From Streptomyces bambusae (lineage in GTDB: Bacteria > Actinomycetota > Actinomycetes > Streptomycetales > Streptomycetaceae), in NCBI RefSeq assembly GCF_020532645.1, contig NZ_JAJAUZ010000011.1, positions 62,001 through 126,000 of the forward strand: a stretch of 64,000 nt of DNA, written 5' to 3'. Of this stretch, positions 1 through 8,529 are shown in pieces. The notes under the pieces are model-generated. The model had not been told where the DNA came from, did no database searches, and worked only from the letters and a program-made list of their open reading frames with translations. Every line of letters begins with the position of its first letter. Within the stretch, counting starts at the first letter, position 1. Both the position numbers and the translations under genes were made by a program.

Positions 1-1057
1 GATCGGGGCCGATGCGCACGGTCTCGGTGATGTCGAGGCGCAGGGCGTCGGCGATGGTGGTGATCCCGGCGTCGGCGAGGGCGGCGCGGCCCGCGCCGAG
101 CAGGACCGGGGCGAGGTAGCCGACGACCTTGTCGACTGCTCCCGCGGCGACGAAGGCGCCGGCCAGGGTGGGGCCGCCTTCGAGGAGGACGGAGCGGACG
201 CCCCGCGCGTGCAGCACGTGCAGCAGGGCGGTCACGGAGAGGCCGGGACCGTCGTACGGCAGCCGGGCGACGTCGAGGCCTTCGGTGCCGGCGAGGTGCC
301 GGACGTCGGCGTCCTCGGCGACGGCGAGCAGGGTGGGTGCGGCGGAGTCGAGGACGCGGGCGTCGCGGCGGATCCCGGCGTGCGTGTCGACGACGACCCG
401 CAGCGGCTGGACGGCGCCCTCGACGCCGCGGACCGCGAGGTGCGGGTCGTCGGCGCGCAGGGTGCCGGAGCCGACGACGACGGCGTCGGCCTCGGCGCGC
501 AGCCGGTGGACGTCGGCGCGGGACTCGGCCGAGCTGATCCAGCGGCTGGTGGTGTCGGCGGCGGCGATCCGGCCGTCGAGGGTGGCGGCGTACTTCCACA
601 GGACGTACGGGCGGCCCAGGCGGACGGCGGTCAGCCAGGCGGCGTTGCCCTCGGCGGCTTCGGCTTCCAGGAGTCCGCCGGAGGTCTCGACGCCGGCCGC
701 ACGCAGGGTGGCGGAACCGCCGCTGGCCTGCGGGTTCGGGTCGGAGACCGCGTAGTGGACGCGGCTGATGCCGGCGTCGATGAGGGCCTGCGCGCAGGGG
801 CCGGTGCGGCCGGTGTGGTTGCAGGGTTCGAGGGTGACGTAGGCGGTGCCGCCGCGGGCGGCGTCGCCGGCCGCGCGCAGGGCGTGGACCTCGGCGTGCG
901 GGCCGCCGGCCTGCCGGTGGAAGCCTTCACCCACGACGGTGCCGGCGGCGTCGGTGATGACGCAGCCCACGACGGGGTTGGGGCTCGTGGAGCCGAGGCC
1001 GCGGGCGGCGAGCGCGATGGCTCGTCGCATGGCGTCTGCGTCGGCGTGGTTGCCCAC
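1..1057 (-). CDS. ribD: RibD, bifunctional riboflavin deaminase/reductase (3' end outside window)
   Basis: Second and third steps of riboflavin synthesis: deamination of the pyrimidine intermediate, then NADPH-dependent ribosyl reduction, in the cytoplasm. The N-terminal cytidine-deaminase-like zinc domain shows HAEVHAL and the zinc cysteine motif EPCNHTGRTGPC. The reductase domain follows, with KYAATLDGRIA and VLLEGGPTLAGAF. The gene runs off the window edge, so the C-terminus is missing. I chose the GTG at 1057 because a GGAGG lies about five bases upstream; an in-frame ATG at 1075 is the alternative. An FMN riboswitch precedes it, as expected for a riboflavin gene. Identification is secure. 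Confidence 0.93.
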   Translation of the reverse strand, partial: MGNHADADAMRRAIALAARGLGSTSPNPVVGCVITDAAGTVVGEGFHRQAGGPHAEVHALRAAGDAARGGTAYVTLEPCNHTGRTGPCAQALIDAGISRVHYAVSDPNPQASGGSATLRAAGVETSGGLLEAEAAEGNAAWLTAVRLGRPYVLWKYAATLDGRIAAADTTSRWISSAESRADVHRLRAEADAVVVGSGTLRADDPHLAVRGVEGAVQPLRVVVDTHAGIRRDARVLDSAAPTLLAVAEDADVRHLAGTEGLDVARLPYDGPGLSVTALLHVLHARGVRSVLLEGGPTLAGAFVAAGAVDKVVGYLAPVLLGAGRAALADAGITTIADALRLDITETVRIGPD

Positions 1058-1212
1058 CGGGTCCTCCTGCCTCATCGGGCACGGACTCCGGGGCCTGTCG
1101 GGATACGACAGATGAAGCGGGAAAGCACACCGGGACGCCAAGGCCGAGGACCCGCCCCACCTGCGAAAACATGGTGGAACGACCTACAGCGGCGTACCTG
1201 TGACTGGCCCGC

Positions 1213-1345
1213 CGCGCACTGCCTCCCATCCGGACTTTAACCGTCGGTCCAGGAATTTCACCTGGTCAACCGGCCGCTGGCTGCGGACGGGTCGCGGACT
1301 ATAACCGCCGGTTCGGAATTACACCGACCCCGGAGTGCGCTGCTA
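1213..1345 (-). promoter_or_regulatory. FMN riboswitch (RFN element) of ribD
   Basis: Read on the minus strand, the segment contains the conserved RFN blocks: a GGTCGGTG start, ATTCCGAACCGGCGGTTA, AGTCCGCGACCC, then GGTGAAATTCCTGGACCGACGGT, TAAAGTCCGGATGGGAG and a closing GTGCGC that pairs with GCGCAC at the 5' end. It lies about 155 bases before ribD. FMN binding should lower ribD expression. The expression platform between 1058 and 1212 was not resolved. Confidence 0.93.
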
Positions 1346-1457
1346 CTGGTACTGAAGTCAGTGTGCCACGCCTGATCCGCCCCCATGCGGGTGACGGGCT
1401 GTGGCCTGGCTCACAACCGAGCGCACTTTGCCAGGTCGGGATCGGCCAATTCGGCTT

Positions 1458-1469
1458 TGGTCCAGACCT
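1458..1469 (+). promoter_or_regulatory. Candidate DasR operator (dre), upstream copy
   Basis: TGGTCCAGACCT matches the DasR core palindrome TGGTCTAGACCA at 10 of 12 positions. It lies just upstream of the likely -35 hexamer of the chitinase promoter. DasR is the GntR-family repressor of N-acetylglucosamine and chitin genes in Streptomyces. The assignment is inferred from sequence and context. Confidence 0.75.
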
Positions 1470-1470
1470 A

Positions 1471-1499
1471 TTGACGGGCTGGTCTAGTCCTCTTAATGT
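1471..1499 (+). promoter_or_regulatory. Chitinase promoter (-35 TTGACG, -10 TAATGT)
   Basis: TTGACG at 1471-1476 is followed by a 17-base spacer and TAATGT at 1494-1499, a plausible vegetative sigma promoter. The second DasR-like site fills the spacer between the two hexamers, so repressor binding would block polymerase directly. Confidence 0.65.
1480..1491 (+). promoter_or_regulatory. Candidate DasR operator (dre), promoter-overlapping copy
   Basis: TGGTCTAGTCCT matches the DasR core palindrome at 10 of 12 positions. It begins exactly 22 bases after the first copy, two helical turns, so both sites face the same side of the DNA. It sits between the -35 and -10 elements. Paired direct repeats of this kind are characteristic of Streptomyces chitinase promoters. 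Confidence 0.75.
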
Positions 1500-1528
1500 C
1501 TGCTTCACATTCCCGGGAGACAGCCCGT

Positions 1529-1546
1529 CAGATGTGCGCACATCTG
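1529..1546. promoter_or_regulatory. Perfect 18-bp palindrome in the chitinase leader
   Basis: CAGATGTGC is followed immediately by its reverse complement GCACATCTG with no spacer, about 65 bases before the chitinase start. A loop-less palindrome suits a dimeric DNA-binding protein better than an RNA hairpin. The binding protein is unknown; a two-component or catabolite regulator is possible. Confidence 0.4.
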
Positions 1547-1611
1547 GGGCGATAGCGCCACCTTTCAGTCCGTTGTGTCCTGCCAACCTCCCCTCCCCAG
1601 GAGGCACGATC

Positions 1612-4035
1612 GTGCTGTCCCCCACGCGCACGAGAGCCACGTTGACGGCAGCCGGAGCCGCAGTTGCCGGCCTGCTGTTCAGCTCGCTCTCGACCGGCGT
1701 CTCGCACGCCGCCGACAACGAGACCTGTCGTCCCGACGGGCTCTACAAGACCGCGGGCGTCGACGTCCCGTACTGCTCCGTCTACGACTCCGACGGCCGC
1801 GAGAAGATGGGCGCCGACCACAAGCGCCGCGTCATCGGCTACTTCACGGGCTGGCGCACCGGCAAGAACGGCGAGCCCGCCTACCTGGCCAACAACATCC
1901 CGTGGGACAAGATCACCCACATCAACTACGCCTTCGCCCACGTCGCGAGCGACAACAAGATCTCCGTGGGCGGGGACAGCGCGAACAATGCGGCCACCGG
2001 GATGACCTGGCCGGGCGTGGCCGGGGCCGAGATGGACCCGGCACTCCCCTACAAGGGCCACTTCAACCTGCTGACCAAGTACAAGAAGCTGCACCCTGAC
2101 GTGAAGACGCTGATCTCGGTCGGCGGCTGGGCCGAGACGGGCGGCTACTTCGACGACGGCGGCAACCGCGTCAACTCCGGCGGCTTCTACTCGATGGCCA
2201 CCAACGCGGACGGCTCGGTCAACACGGCCGGCATCAACACCTTCGCGGACTCCGCCGTCGCGTTCATCAAGAAGTACGGGTTCAACGGCGTCGACATCGA
2301 CTACGAGTACCCGACCACCATGAAGGACGCGGGCAACCCGCTGGACTGGCAGCTCGCCAACGCCCGTCGCGCCGGCCTGGTCAAGGGCTACGCGGTCCTG
2401 ATGAAGACCCTGCGGGAGAAGCTGGACGCGGCCGGCGCCGCCGACGGCAGGCACTACCTGCTGACCGTGGCCGCCCCGTCCTCCGGGTACCTGCTGCGCG
2501 GCATGGAGACGTTCCAGATGCAGCAGTACCTGGACTACGTCAACATCATGTCGTACGACCTGCACGGCGCCTGGAACGAGTACGTCGGCCCGAACGCCTC
2601 CCTCTTCGACGACGGCAAGGACGGCGAGCTCGCCGCCGCCGGCGTCTACGGCAGCCAGCAGTACGGCGGCATCGGCTACCTGAACACCGACTGGGCCTAC
2701 CACTACTTCCGCGGCTCCATGCCGGCCGGCCGCATCAACATCGGCCTGCCGTACTACACCCGCGGCTTCAAGAACGTGCAGGGCGGCACCGACGGCCTGT
2801 GGGGCAAGGCCGCGGCCACCAGCTGCCCGGCCGGCGCGGGTCTGACCAAGTGCGGCGACGGCGCGGTCGGCATCGACAACCTGTGGCACGACAAGGACAC
2901 CAACGGCGTCGAGTCCCCGGCGGGCTCCAACCCGATGTGGCACGCCAAGAACCTGGAGAAGGGCGTCGTCGGCGACTACGTCACCAAGTACGGCTTCCCT
3001 GCCAACACCTCGCTGACCGGCACCTACGCCCGCAAGTACGACTCCACCCTGGTGGCGCCGTGGCTGTGGAACGCGCAGAAGAAGGTCTTCCTCTCCACCG
3101 AGGACGAGCAGTCCGTCGCCGCCAAGTCCGACTACGTGGTGGACCGCGGCATCGGCGGCACGATGGTCTGGGAACTGGCCGGCGACTACGGCTACAACAC
3201 CGCCAAGGGCCAGTACGAAATGGGTGACACGCTCACCACCCTGATGTACGAGAAGTTCAAGAACGCGACCCCGTACGGCGCGAAGAAGGCGGGCGGCACC
3301 CTGCCGACCCAGGCCGTGGACGTGAAGGTCGAGTTCACCGACTTCAAGCTCGGCGACTCGAACTACCCGATCACCCCGAAGATCAAGATCACCAACAACA
3401 CCAAGGCCAGCCTGCCCGGCGGTACGGAGTTCCAGTTCGACTACTCGACGGCGGCTCCGAACAACGCCTCCGACCAGTCCGGCTTCGGCACCAAGGTGAT
3501 CAGCAGCGGCCACACCGGCAACAACGTCGGCGGCCTGAAGGGCGACTTCCACCGGGTCTCGCTGAAGCTCCCGGCCTGGCAGTCGCTGGCCCCCGGCGCC
3601 TCCGTCGACCTGGCCTTCAACTACTACCTCCCGGTGTCCACGCCCTCCAACTGGACGGTGAACGTCTCGGGTACGACGTACGCCCTCGCCGGCGACCTGG
3701 CGCGCGGTACCACGCTGGTGGACCTCGGCTCGGGTGGCACGACGGGCGGGACCACGGGCGGGACGACCGGCGGAACCACGGGCGGGACCACGGGCGGGAC
3801 GACCGGCGGAACCACGGGCGGCACGACGGGCGGAACCACCGGCGGCACGACCGGCGGCAGCACCGGCGGCGGGGGCACCTGCACCAACCCGCCGTACGTC
3901 GCGGGCAGCGTCAGCACCGGCGGCACGGTTGTGTCCCACAAGGGCCGCAACTGGAAGGCCAAGTGGTGGACGCAGAACGAGGAGCCCGGCACCACCGGCC
4001 AGTGGGGTGTCTGGGAGGATCTCGGCCCCTGCTGA
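1612..4035 (+). CDS. Secreted family 18 chitinase with C-terminal chitin-binding domain
   Basis: Extracellular hydrolysis of chitin. GTG at 1612 has AGGAGG upstream and gives 807 residues. A Sec signal peptide covers about residues 1-33, with a cleavage site after SHA. The GH18 barrel follows, with the catalytic motif GVDIDYEY; the acid/base Glu is residue 232, and both preceding Asp are present. Around residues 565-690 is a beta-sandwich-like module of uncertain type. Then comes a linker of about a dozen Gly-Gly-Thr-Thr repeats. The last 50 residues are a CBM5/12-type chitin-binding domain rich in Trp ([13 protein letters not shown]) and bounded by Cys. DasR-like sites in the promoter agree with a chitinase. 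A hairpin terminator follows. Confidence 0.95.
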   Translation: MLSPTRTRATLTAAGAAVAGLLFSSLSTGVSHAADNETCRPDGLYKTAGVDVPYCSVYDSDGREKMGADHKRRVIGYFTGWRTGKNGEPAYLANNIPWDKITHINYAFAHVASDNKISVGGDSANNAATGMTWPGVAGAEMDPALPYKGHFNLLTKYKKLHPDVKTLISVGGWAETGGYFDDGGNRVNSGGFYSMATNADGSVNTAGINTFADSAVAFIKKYGFNGVDIDYEYPTTMKDAGNPLDWQLANARRAGLVKGYAVLMKTLREKLDAAGAADGRHYLLTVAAPSSGYLLRGMETFQMQQYLDYVNIMSYDLHGAWNEYVGPNASLFDDGKDGELAAAGVYGSQQYGGIGYLNTDWAYHYFRGSMPAGRINIGLPYYTRGFKNVQGGTDGLWGKAAATSCPAGAGLTKCGDGAVGIDNLWHDKDTNGVESPAGSNPMWHAKNLEKGVVGDYVTKYGFPANTSLTGTYARKYDSTLVAPWLWNAQKKVFLSTEDEQSVAAKSDYVVDRGIGGTMVWELAGDYGYNTAKGQYEMGDTLTTLMYEKFKNATPYGAKKAGGTLPTQAVDVKVEFTDFKLGDSNYPITPKIKITNNTKASLPGGTEFQFDYSTAAPNNASDQSGFGTKVISSGHTGNNVGGLKGDFHRVSLKLPAWQSLAPGASVDLAFNYYLPVSTPSNWTVNVSGTTYALAGDLARGTTLVDLGSGGTTGGTTGGTTGGTTGGTTGGTTGGTTGGTTGGTTGGTTGGSTGGGGTCTNPPYVAGSVSTGGTVVSHKGRNWKAKWWTQNEEPGTTGQWGVWEDLGPC
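3736..3870 (+). repeat. 12-bp tandem repeat encoding a Gly-Gly-Thr-Thr linker
   Basis: A run of 12-base units, each encoding Gly-Gly-Thr-Thr with variable third positions, separates the beta-sandwich module from the chitin-binding domain. Unit number is likely to differ between strains through slippage. In the protein it is a flexible interdomain linker. Confidence 0.85.
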
Positions 4036-4070
4036 CCCGGTAGCGGGCGGCAGCAGCCGATGACGTGAGG

Positions 4071-4099
4071 ACCCGGTGGCCCGGCGGCCACCGGGTTTT
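4071..4099 (+). terminator. Chitinase terminator
   Basis: Perfect 11-bp stem (ACCCGGTGGCC with GGCCACCGGGT), a four-base loop, and a TTTT run at 4096-4099. It lies 35 bases after the chitinase stop. Confidence 0.9.
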
Positions 4100-4128
4100 C
4101 GCATGCCGCCGTCTGGCACCCTCGACCC

Positions 4129-5043
4129 GTGACCACACCCGACGCCACCACGCTCGCGTTCCAGTCGCACCGGCCCCGGCTGTTCGGCATCGCCTACCGG
4201 ATGCTCGGCTCCGCCGAGGAGGCCGAGGACACCGTGCAGGACGCGTACCTGAGGTGGCGGGCGGCCGACCGCTCCGACGTCGGGCACCCGGGAGCCTTCC
4301 TCGCCAGGACCGTCACCCGGCTGTGCCTGAACCGGCTGGACTCGGCCCGGGCCCGGCGCGAGGTGTACACCGGCCCCTGGCTTCCGGAGCCGGTGCTCAC
4401 CGGCTCCGGTGTGCTCGGCCCGCTGGAGTCGGCCGAGCAGCGCGACCAGGTGTCGATGGCGCTGCTGGTGCTGCTGGAGCAGCTGACGCCGGCCGAGCGC
4501 GCGGTGTACGTGCTGCGCGAGGCGTTCGGCTACGGGCACCGCGAGATCGCCGGGCTGCTGGAGCTCTCCGAGGCGAACTGCCGGCAGCTGTACCGGCGGG
4601 CCGGCACCCGGCTGGCGGGCCGCCGCCCGCGGTTCACCGCGGACGACGGGCGGTGGCACGAGCTGGTCGACCGCTTCCTCACCGCGGCCCGCGAGGGCGA
4701 CCTGGCCGGGCTGGAGCGGCTGCTCGCCACCGACGTGGTGTGCGTGTCCGACGGCGGGGACCAGGTGTCCGCGGCCCGGCGGCCGGTGGTCGGCCGGGAC
4801 AAGGCGGCCCGCTACCTGCTGGGCACACTGGAGCGGTTCGCGGCCGGCCTGGCGCTCACCCCGGTGGAGGTCAACGGCGGTCCGGGGGTGCTCGTCGGCC
4901 CCCCGGAGGCACCGCTGTGCGCGCTGGCCCTGGACTTCCGCGACGGGCTGCTGGAGGCGGTGCGGACGGTGGTCAATCCGGAGAAGCTGGTGTTCCTGCG
5001 CGGTCAGCTGTCACATTCCGGCGGGCCGTCCGGTCTGAGCTGA
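4129..5043 (+). CDS. ECF41-type RNA polymerase sigma factor with C-terminal SnoaL-like extension
   Basis: Extracytoplasmic-function sigma factor of 304 residues. Region 2 (FGIAYRMLGSAEEAEDTVQD) and region 4 (HREIAGLLELSEANCRQLYR) are clear. An approximately 120-residue NTF2/SnoaL-like tail follows. The ECF41 hallmarks are visible: WLPEP between regions 2 and 4, a DGG motif in the tail, and NPEKL near the C-terminus. In ECF41 the tail modulates activity in place of an anti-sigma factor. No Shine-Dalgarno precedes the GTG at 4129, so translation may be leaderless. The next gene is an NAD(P)H-binding oxidoreductase, one of the partner classes expected for this group and its likely target. Confidence 0.92.
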   Translation: MTTPDATTLAFQSHRPRLFGIAYRMLGSAEEAEDTVQDAYLRWRAADRSDVGHPGAFLARTVTRLCLNRLDSARARREVYTGPWLPEPVLTGSGVLGPLESAEQRDQVSMALLVLLEQLTPAERAVYVLREAFGYGHREIAGLLELSEANCRQLYRRAGTRLAGRRPRFTADDGRWHELVDRFLTAAREGDLAGLERLLATDVVCVSDGGDQVSAARRPVVGRDKAARYLLGTLERFAAGLALTPVEVNGGPGVLVGPPEAPLCALALDFRDGLLEAVRTVVNPEKLVFLRGQLSHSGGPSGLS

Positions 5044-5076
5044 GTACGCACTCCTCCGGCAAAGGCAGGCACAGCG

Positions 5077-5823
5077 ATGAGCACCATCCTCGTCACGGGC
5101 GGCACCGGCACCCTCGGCTCCCTCCTCGTCCCCCGGCTGCGGGCCGCGGGCCACGAGGTCCGGGTGCTCAGCCGCTCCTCCCCCGAGTACCCGGTCGACC
5201 TGCGGGACGGCACGGGCCTGGACGCGGCCCTGACGGGCGCGGACACCGTCGTGCACTGCGCCTCCTCGCCGTCCGGCGGGGACGAGGAGGCCGCCCGGCA
5301 CCTGATCGCGGCGGCGCGGCGGGCCGGCCTCGGCCACCTCGTGTACATCTCGATCGTCGGGGTGGACGCCGTCCCGCTGGGCTACTACCGGGCGAAGCAC
5401 GCGGTGGAGCGGCTGATCGAGCGGTCGGGGGTGCCGTACACGATCCTGCGGGCCACTCAGTTCCACGAGCTGCTGGTGCAGCTGTTCCGCACCGTGTCCC
5501 GGCTGCCGGTGCTCCTGGTCCCCGCGGTGCCGGACCAGCCGATCGCCGCCGAGGAGGTCGCCGACCGGCTGGCCGTGCTCGCCGCGGGTGCCCCGTCCGG
5601 CCGGGTCCCCGACCTGGGCGGCCCGGAGGTGGCCTCCCTCCCGGACCTGGCCCGCAGCTACCTCCGCACCCGCGGCACCCGTCGCCCGGTCCTCCCCGTC
5701 CGCCTCCCCGGCAAGACCTTCACCGCCTTCCGCCAAGGCGCCCACCTCACCCCCACCCGCCCCACAGGCACCACCACCTTCACCACCCACCTCACCGAAC
5801 CCACAACCAAGAGCGCCCTGTAA
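5077..5823 (+). CDS. NAD(P)H-binding SDR-type oxidoreductase, ECF41 partner
   Basis: An atypical SDR / NmrA-like cytoplasmic protein of 248 residues. The N-terminal Rossmann motif is VTGGTGTLGSLLVPRLRAAG. A YYRAKHAVERLIE segment holds the YxxxK pair. The substrate is unknown. It follows the sigma gene by 33 bases with the same orientation. ECF41 sigma factors are commonly encoded beside a carboxymuconolactone decarboxylase, an oxidoreductase or an epimerase, and this gene fits the oxidoreductase/epimerase class. It is probably transcribed from an ECF41-dependent promoter, which I could not pin down. Confidence 0.85.
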   Translation: MSTILVTGGTGTLGSLLVPRLRAAGHEVRVLSRSSPEYPVDLRDGTGLDAALTGADTVVHCASSPSGGDEEAARHLIAAARRAGLGHLVYISIVGVDAVPLGYYRAKHAVERLIERSGVPYTILRATQFHELLVQLFRTVSRLPVLLVPAVPDQPIAAEEVADRLAVLAAGAPSGRVPDLGGPEVASLPDLARSYLRTRGTRRPVLPVRLPGKTFTAFRQGAHLTPTRPTGTTTFTTHLTEPTTKSAL

Positions 5824-5895
5824 CGGGTGGTCCGGCGGGGCGAAACCGCTCCGGCCCCGCCCCGCCCGGGAAGGCCAAGATCCGGCAGGACCAAC

Positions 5896-5945
5896 TCCAG
5901 CCCCGCCGGCGGTTGAGGCGCGGGTCCGGGCAGCGCCCGGCAGGA
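5896..5945. repeat. 50-bp direct repeat, copy 1 (dispersed family)
   Basis: This block is identical over 50 bases to 5983-6032. It contains the core CCCCGCCGGCGGTTGAGGCG plus a small GGTCCGGGCAGCGCCCGG hairpin. Related cores (CTCAAACGCCGG or its reverse complement) occur near 46.3 kb and twice near 62.1 kb, so this looks like a dispersed non-coding family. Confidence 0.85.
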
Positions 5946-5982
5946 CGCCCCCGCCCGCCCTGCACGACCCGGCGGGGCAAGA

Positions 5983-6032
5983 TCCAGCCCCGCCGGCGGT
6001 TGAGGCGCGGGTCCGGGCAGCGCCCGGCAGGA
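5983..6032. repeat. 50-bp direct repeat, copy 2 (dispersed family)
   Basis: This is the second identical copy, 37 bases after the first, ending 14 bases before the stop of the ROK regulator gene. The region 5824-6046 between the convergent genes otherwise holds nothing recognisable. The hairpins may serve as terminators for both flanking genes. Confidence 0.85.
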
Positions 6033-6046
6033 GGCGGAGCCGCCTG

Positions 6047-7159
6047 CTACACCACGCCGAACACCGCGTCCTGCGCCGCATCCCGCGCAACCAGCCGCGC
6101 CCCCGCCAGCACCGCCGCCCCGCCCAGCGACGACCCCCGCACCACGGTCGGCACCGGCGTCAGCCCCCCCAGCCGAGCCGCAACCCGCCCGGCCAGATCC
6201 GCACCACCCGCGAGCCCCAGCTCCCCGCCCAGCACCACGCACCCCGGATCCAGCACGGCAGCCACCGCCGCCGCCCCCACTGCCAGCCGCCCGGCGAACG
6301 CATCGAGGAAGCCCTCCCCGGCCGCCCCCGCCACCGCCTCCTCCGCGGTCCCGGCGAAGCCGTGCTCCCGGGCCAGCGCCCCCACCGCCGCCCGCCCCAC
6401 CAGCGCGTGGAACCCCCCGTCGCACCCGGTCGCCGACGGCAGCCCGCCGGTACCCGGCACCGGCAGGAAGCCGATCTCCCCGGCCCCGCCGGAGGCCCCC
6501 CGCCGCAGCCGCCCGTCGAGCACGACGGCGGCGCCCACCCCCGCCCCCAGCCACAGCAGCACGAAGGAGTCGATGTCGCGCGCGGCCCCCAGCCGCTGCT
6601 CGGCGACGGCCGCCAGATTGGTCTCGTTCTCCACCCGCACCACGGCCGGCAGCCGGCTCTGCAGCAGCGCGTACAGCTCCCGGTGCCAGGCCGGCAGCCC
6701 CGCGGTGTCGCGCAGCTCGCCGGTGGCCGGCGAGACCAGCCCGGGCGCGCCCATCACCACGGTGTGCAGCGCCCGCTCCCCCGCCAGCCGCTCCAGCGCG
6801 GCCACCGCCTCCGTCGCGGTGCCGGTGGGCAGCTCGCCTTCGGCCAGCGGGTTGCCCAGCAGGTCGGTGACGACCGCACTGGCCCGGTCCGTACGCACGT
6901 CCAGCGCGGCCAGGTGGGCCCGCCCGGCGACGATCCCGTACAGCCGGGCGTTGGGGCCGCGCCGCTGCGCGCCGGACTCCCCCACGACCTCGATCAGCCC
7001 GGCCTCGGACAGCCGGTCCACGAGGTCGGCGACGGACGGCCGGGACAGCCCGGTCAGCGTCTTGAGCTGGGTCGCGGTCAGCGGCCCCTCCTCCTGGAGG
7101 AGTCGCAGCGCCAGCCGGTCGTTGATCGCCCGGGCCGTACTCGGGGAGGCAGGTGACAT
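6047..7159 (-). CDS. ROK-family transcriptional regulator / sugar kinase-like protein
   Basis: Approximately 370 residues. The N-terminal winged helix (LTATQLKTLTGLSRPSVADLV) is followed by a ROK kinase-fold domain. The zinc-binding cluster normally found in ROK proteins is poorly preserved. I chose the ATG at 7159 because GGAG lies about ten bases upstream; the GTG at 7168 is almost on top of that GGAG. It is divergent from an MFS exporter and shares a palindromic operator with it, so it probably represses that gene in response to a sugar or other ligand. The ligand cannot be read from the sequence. Confidence 0.85.
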   Translation of the reverse strand: MSPASPSTARAINDRLALRLLQEEGPLTATQLKTLTGLSRPSVADLVDRLSEAGLIEVVGESGAQRRGPNARLYGIVAGRAHLAALDVRTDRASAVVTDLLGNPLAEGELPTGTATEAVAALERLAGERALHTVVMGAPGLVSPATGELRDTAGLPAWHRELYALLQSRLPAVVRVENETNLAAVAEQRLGAARDIDSFVLLWLGAGVGAAVVLDGRLRRGASGGAGEIGFLPVPGTGGLPSATGCDGGFHALVGRAAVGALAREHGFAGTAEEAVAGAAGEGFLDAFAGRLAVGAAAVAAVLDPGCVVLGGELGLAGGADLAGRVAARLGGLTPVPTVVRGSSLGGAAVLAGARLVARDAAQDAVFGVV

Positions 7160-7216
7160 CGCGCGCACGCTCCAGAACCTATCGGTGCCCCCGGCGGCCC
7201 GTCCGGTCGGGGCCTT

Positions 7217-7243
7217 AATTATCAGGCAGGCTCCCTGATAGTT
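7217..7243. promoter_or_regulatory. Operator palindrome between ROK regulator and MFS gene
   Basis: Arms AATTATCAGG (7217-7226) and CCTGATAGTT (7234-7243) match at 9 of 10 positions with a 7-base spacer. AT-rich arms stand out in this GC-rich DNA. GATAGT (7237-7242) can act as the -10 of the MFS gene, whose ATG is at 7252, so a bound repressor would cover the promoter. The ROK protein is the obvious candidate binder. Confidence 0.65.
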
Positions 7244-7251
7244 TATGGCGC

Positions 7252-8469
7252 ATGACAGGGGAACCCGACCTCACCCCGCGGCGGCTGCGCCGCGCCCGCC
7301 TCGCGATCGCCGCCGTCTTCTGCGTGCACGGCACCGTCACCGGCAGCTTCGCCACCCGGATCCCGTGGATCCAGGAGCACGCCTCCCTCGACGCCGGTGC
7401 CCTCGGACTGGCCCTCGCCTGCCCCGCCGTCGGCGCGGCGCTCGCGATGCCGCTGGCCGGCAGGATCAACCACCGCTTCGGCGCCCGCACCGCCCTGACC
7501 GGCCTGCTCGCCCTGTGGACCCTCTCCCTCGCGCTCCCGAGCCTGGCCACCGGCCTGCCGGCGCTCTGCCTCGCCCTGTTCGGCTACGGCATCGCGGCCG
7601 GCATGTCCGACGTGGCCATGAACGCGCTCGGCGTCGAGACCGAGAACCGCCTGGGCCGCTCGATCATGTCCTCGCTGCACGGCATGTGGAGCGTCGGCGC
7701 CCTCCTCGGCTCGGCCGGCGGCACCCTCGCCGCGCACGCCGGCACCGACGCCCGGCTGCACCACCTGCTGGCCGCCCTGCTGCTCACGGCCATCGGCCTG
7801 GTCGCCTGCCGGGGGGTGCTGGACCTGCGCAGCGCGCCGGACGAGGAGCCGCCGCCGCACTTCGCGCTGCCGCCGCGGTCCGCCGTACTGATCGGGGCGG
7901 TCGGGTTCTGCGCGGTGTTCGCGGAGGGCGCCAGCCTCGACTGGTCCGGGGTGTACCTGAAGGACGTGCTGCACACCGACGCCGGTCTGGCCGCCGCCTC
8001 CACCACGGCCTTCGCCCTGACCATGGCGGTGGCCCGGCTCGCCGGCGACCGGGTGGTGGACCGGTTCGGCGCGGTCCGCACGGTCCGCACCGGCGGGCTG
8101 CTCGCCACCGCCGGCGGCCTGCTGGTCGTGACGGCCGGCCACCCGGCCGCGGCCCTCGCCGGCTTCGGCCTGATCGGGCTCGGCATCGCCGTCGTGGTCC
8201 CGCTCGCCTTCGCCGCCGCCGGGCGCAGCGGCCCGGCACCGGCGCAGGCTATCGCGGGCGTGGCCACGGTGACGTACACCTCCGGCCTGATCGCGCCCTC
8301 GGCGATCGGCGCGGTCGCCGACGCCAGCTCGCTGTTGGTGTCGTTCGGCCTGGTCACGGCGCTGGCCTTCGCCCTGGTCCCCGGCGCCGCCGTACTCGGT
8401 CCCAAGCGGCGCTCCGGCCCCCGGGCCACCGGGTCCGACCAGCAGGAACACACCGGAATCCGGCCGTAG
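7252..8469 (+). CDS. MFS transporter (YbjJ-like)
   Basis: A 405-residue inner-membrane protein with about twelve hydrophobic segments. The N-terminal half has FATRIPWIQEH and the MFS loop-2 motif AGRINHRFGARTA. The centre has GYGIAAGMSDVAMNALGVE and SIMSSLHGMWSVGALLGS, typical of YbjJ-like members. No Shine-Dalgarno precedes the ATG, and the probable -10 ends about ten bases upstream, so the mRNA is probably leaderless. Substrate is unknown. It is transcribed divergently from the ROK gene and is probably its target. Confidence 0.88.
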   Translation: MTGEPDLTPRRLRRARLAIAAVFCVHGTVTGSFATRIPWIQEHASLDAGALGLALACPAVGAALAMPLAGRINHRFGARTALTGLLALWTLSLALPSLATGLPALCLALFGYGIAAGMSDVAMNALGVETENRLGRSIMSSLHGMWSVGALLGSAGGTLAAHAGTDARLHHLLAALLLTAIGLVACRGVLDLRSAPDEEPPPHFALPPRSAVLIGAVGFCAVFAEGASLDWSGVYLKDVLHTDAGLAAASTTAFALTMAVARLAGDRVVDRFGAVRTVRTGGLLATAGGLLVVTAGHPAAALAGFGLIGLGIAVVVPLAFAAAGRSGPAPAQAIAGVATVTYTSGLIAPSAIGAVADASSLLVSFGLVTALAFALVPGAAVLGPKRRSGPRATGSDQQEHTGIRP

Positions 8470-8529
8470 GATACGGTCGGCCGCCCCGCGGCCCGTGATC
8501 TTCAGACGACCGGCGAAACGGAGTGGAAC

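Noticed and set aside
209-1240. Plus-strand frame opposite ribD
   Set aside because: The minus strand encodes RibD with complete zinc and NADPH motifs, preceded by an FMN riboswitch.
1528-4659. Long minus-strand frame opposite the chitinase and sigma factor genes
   Set aside because: Composition artefact; the plus strand encodes a recognisable chitinase and ECF41 sigma factor.
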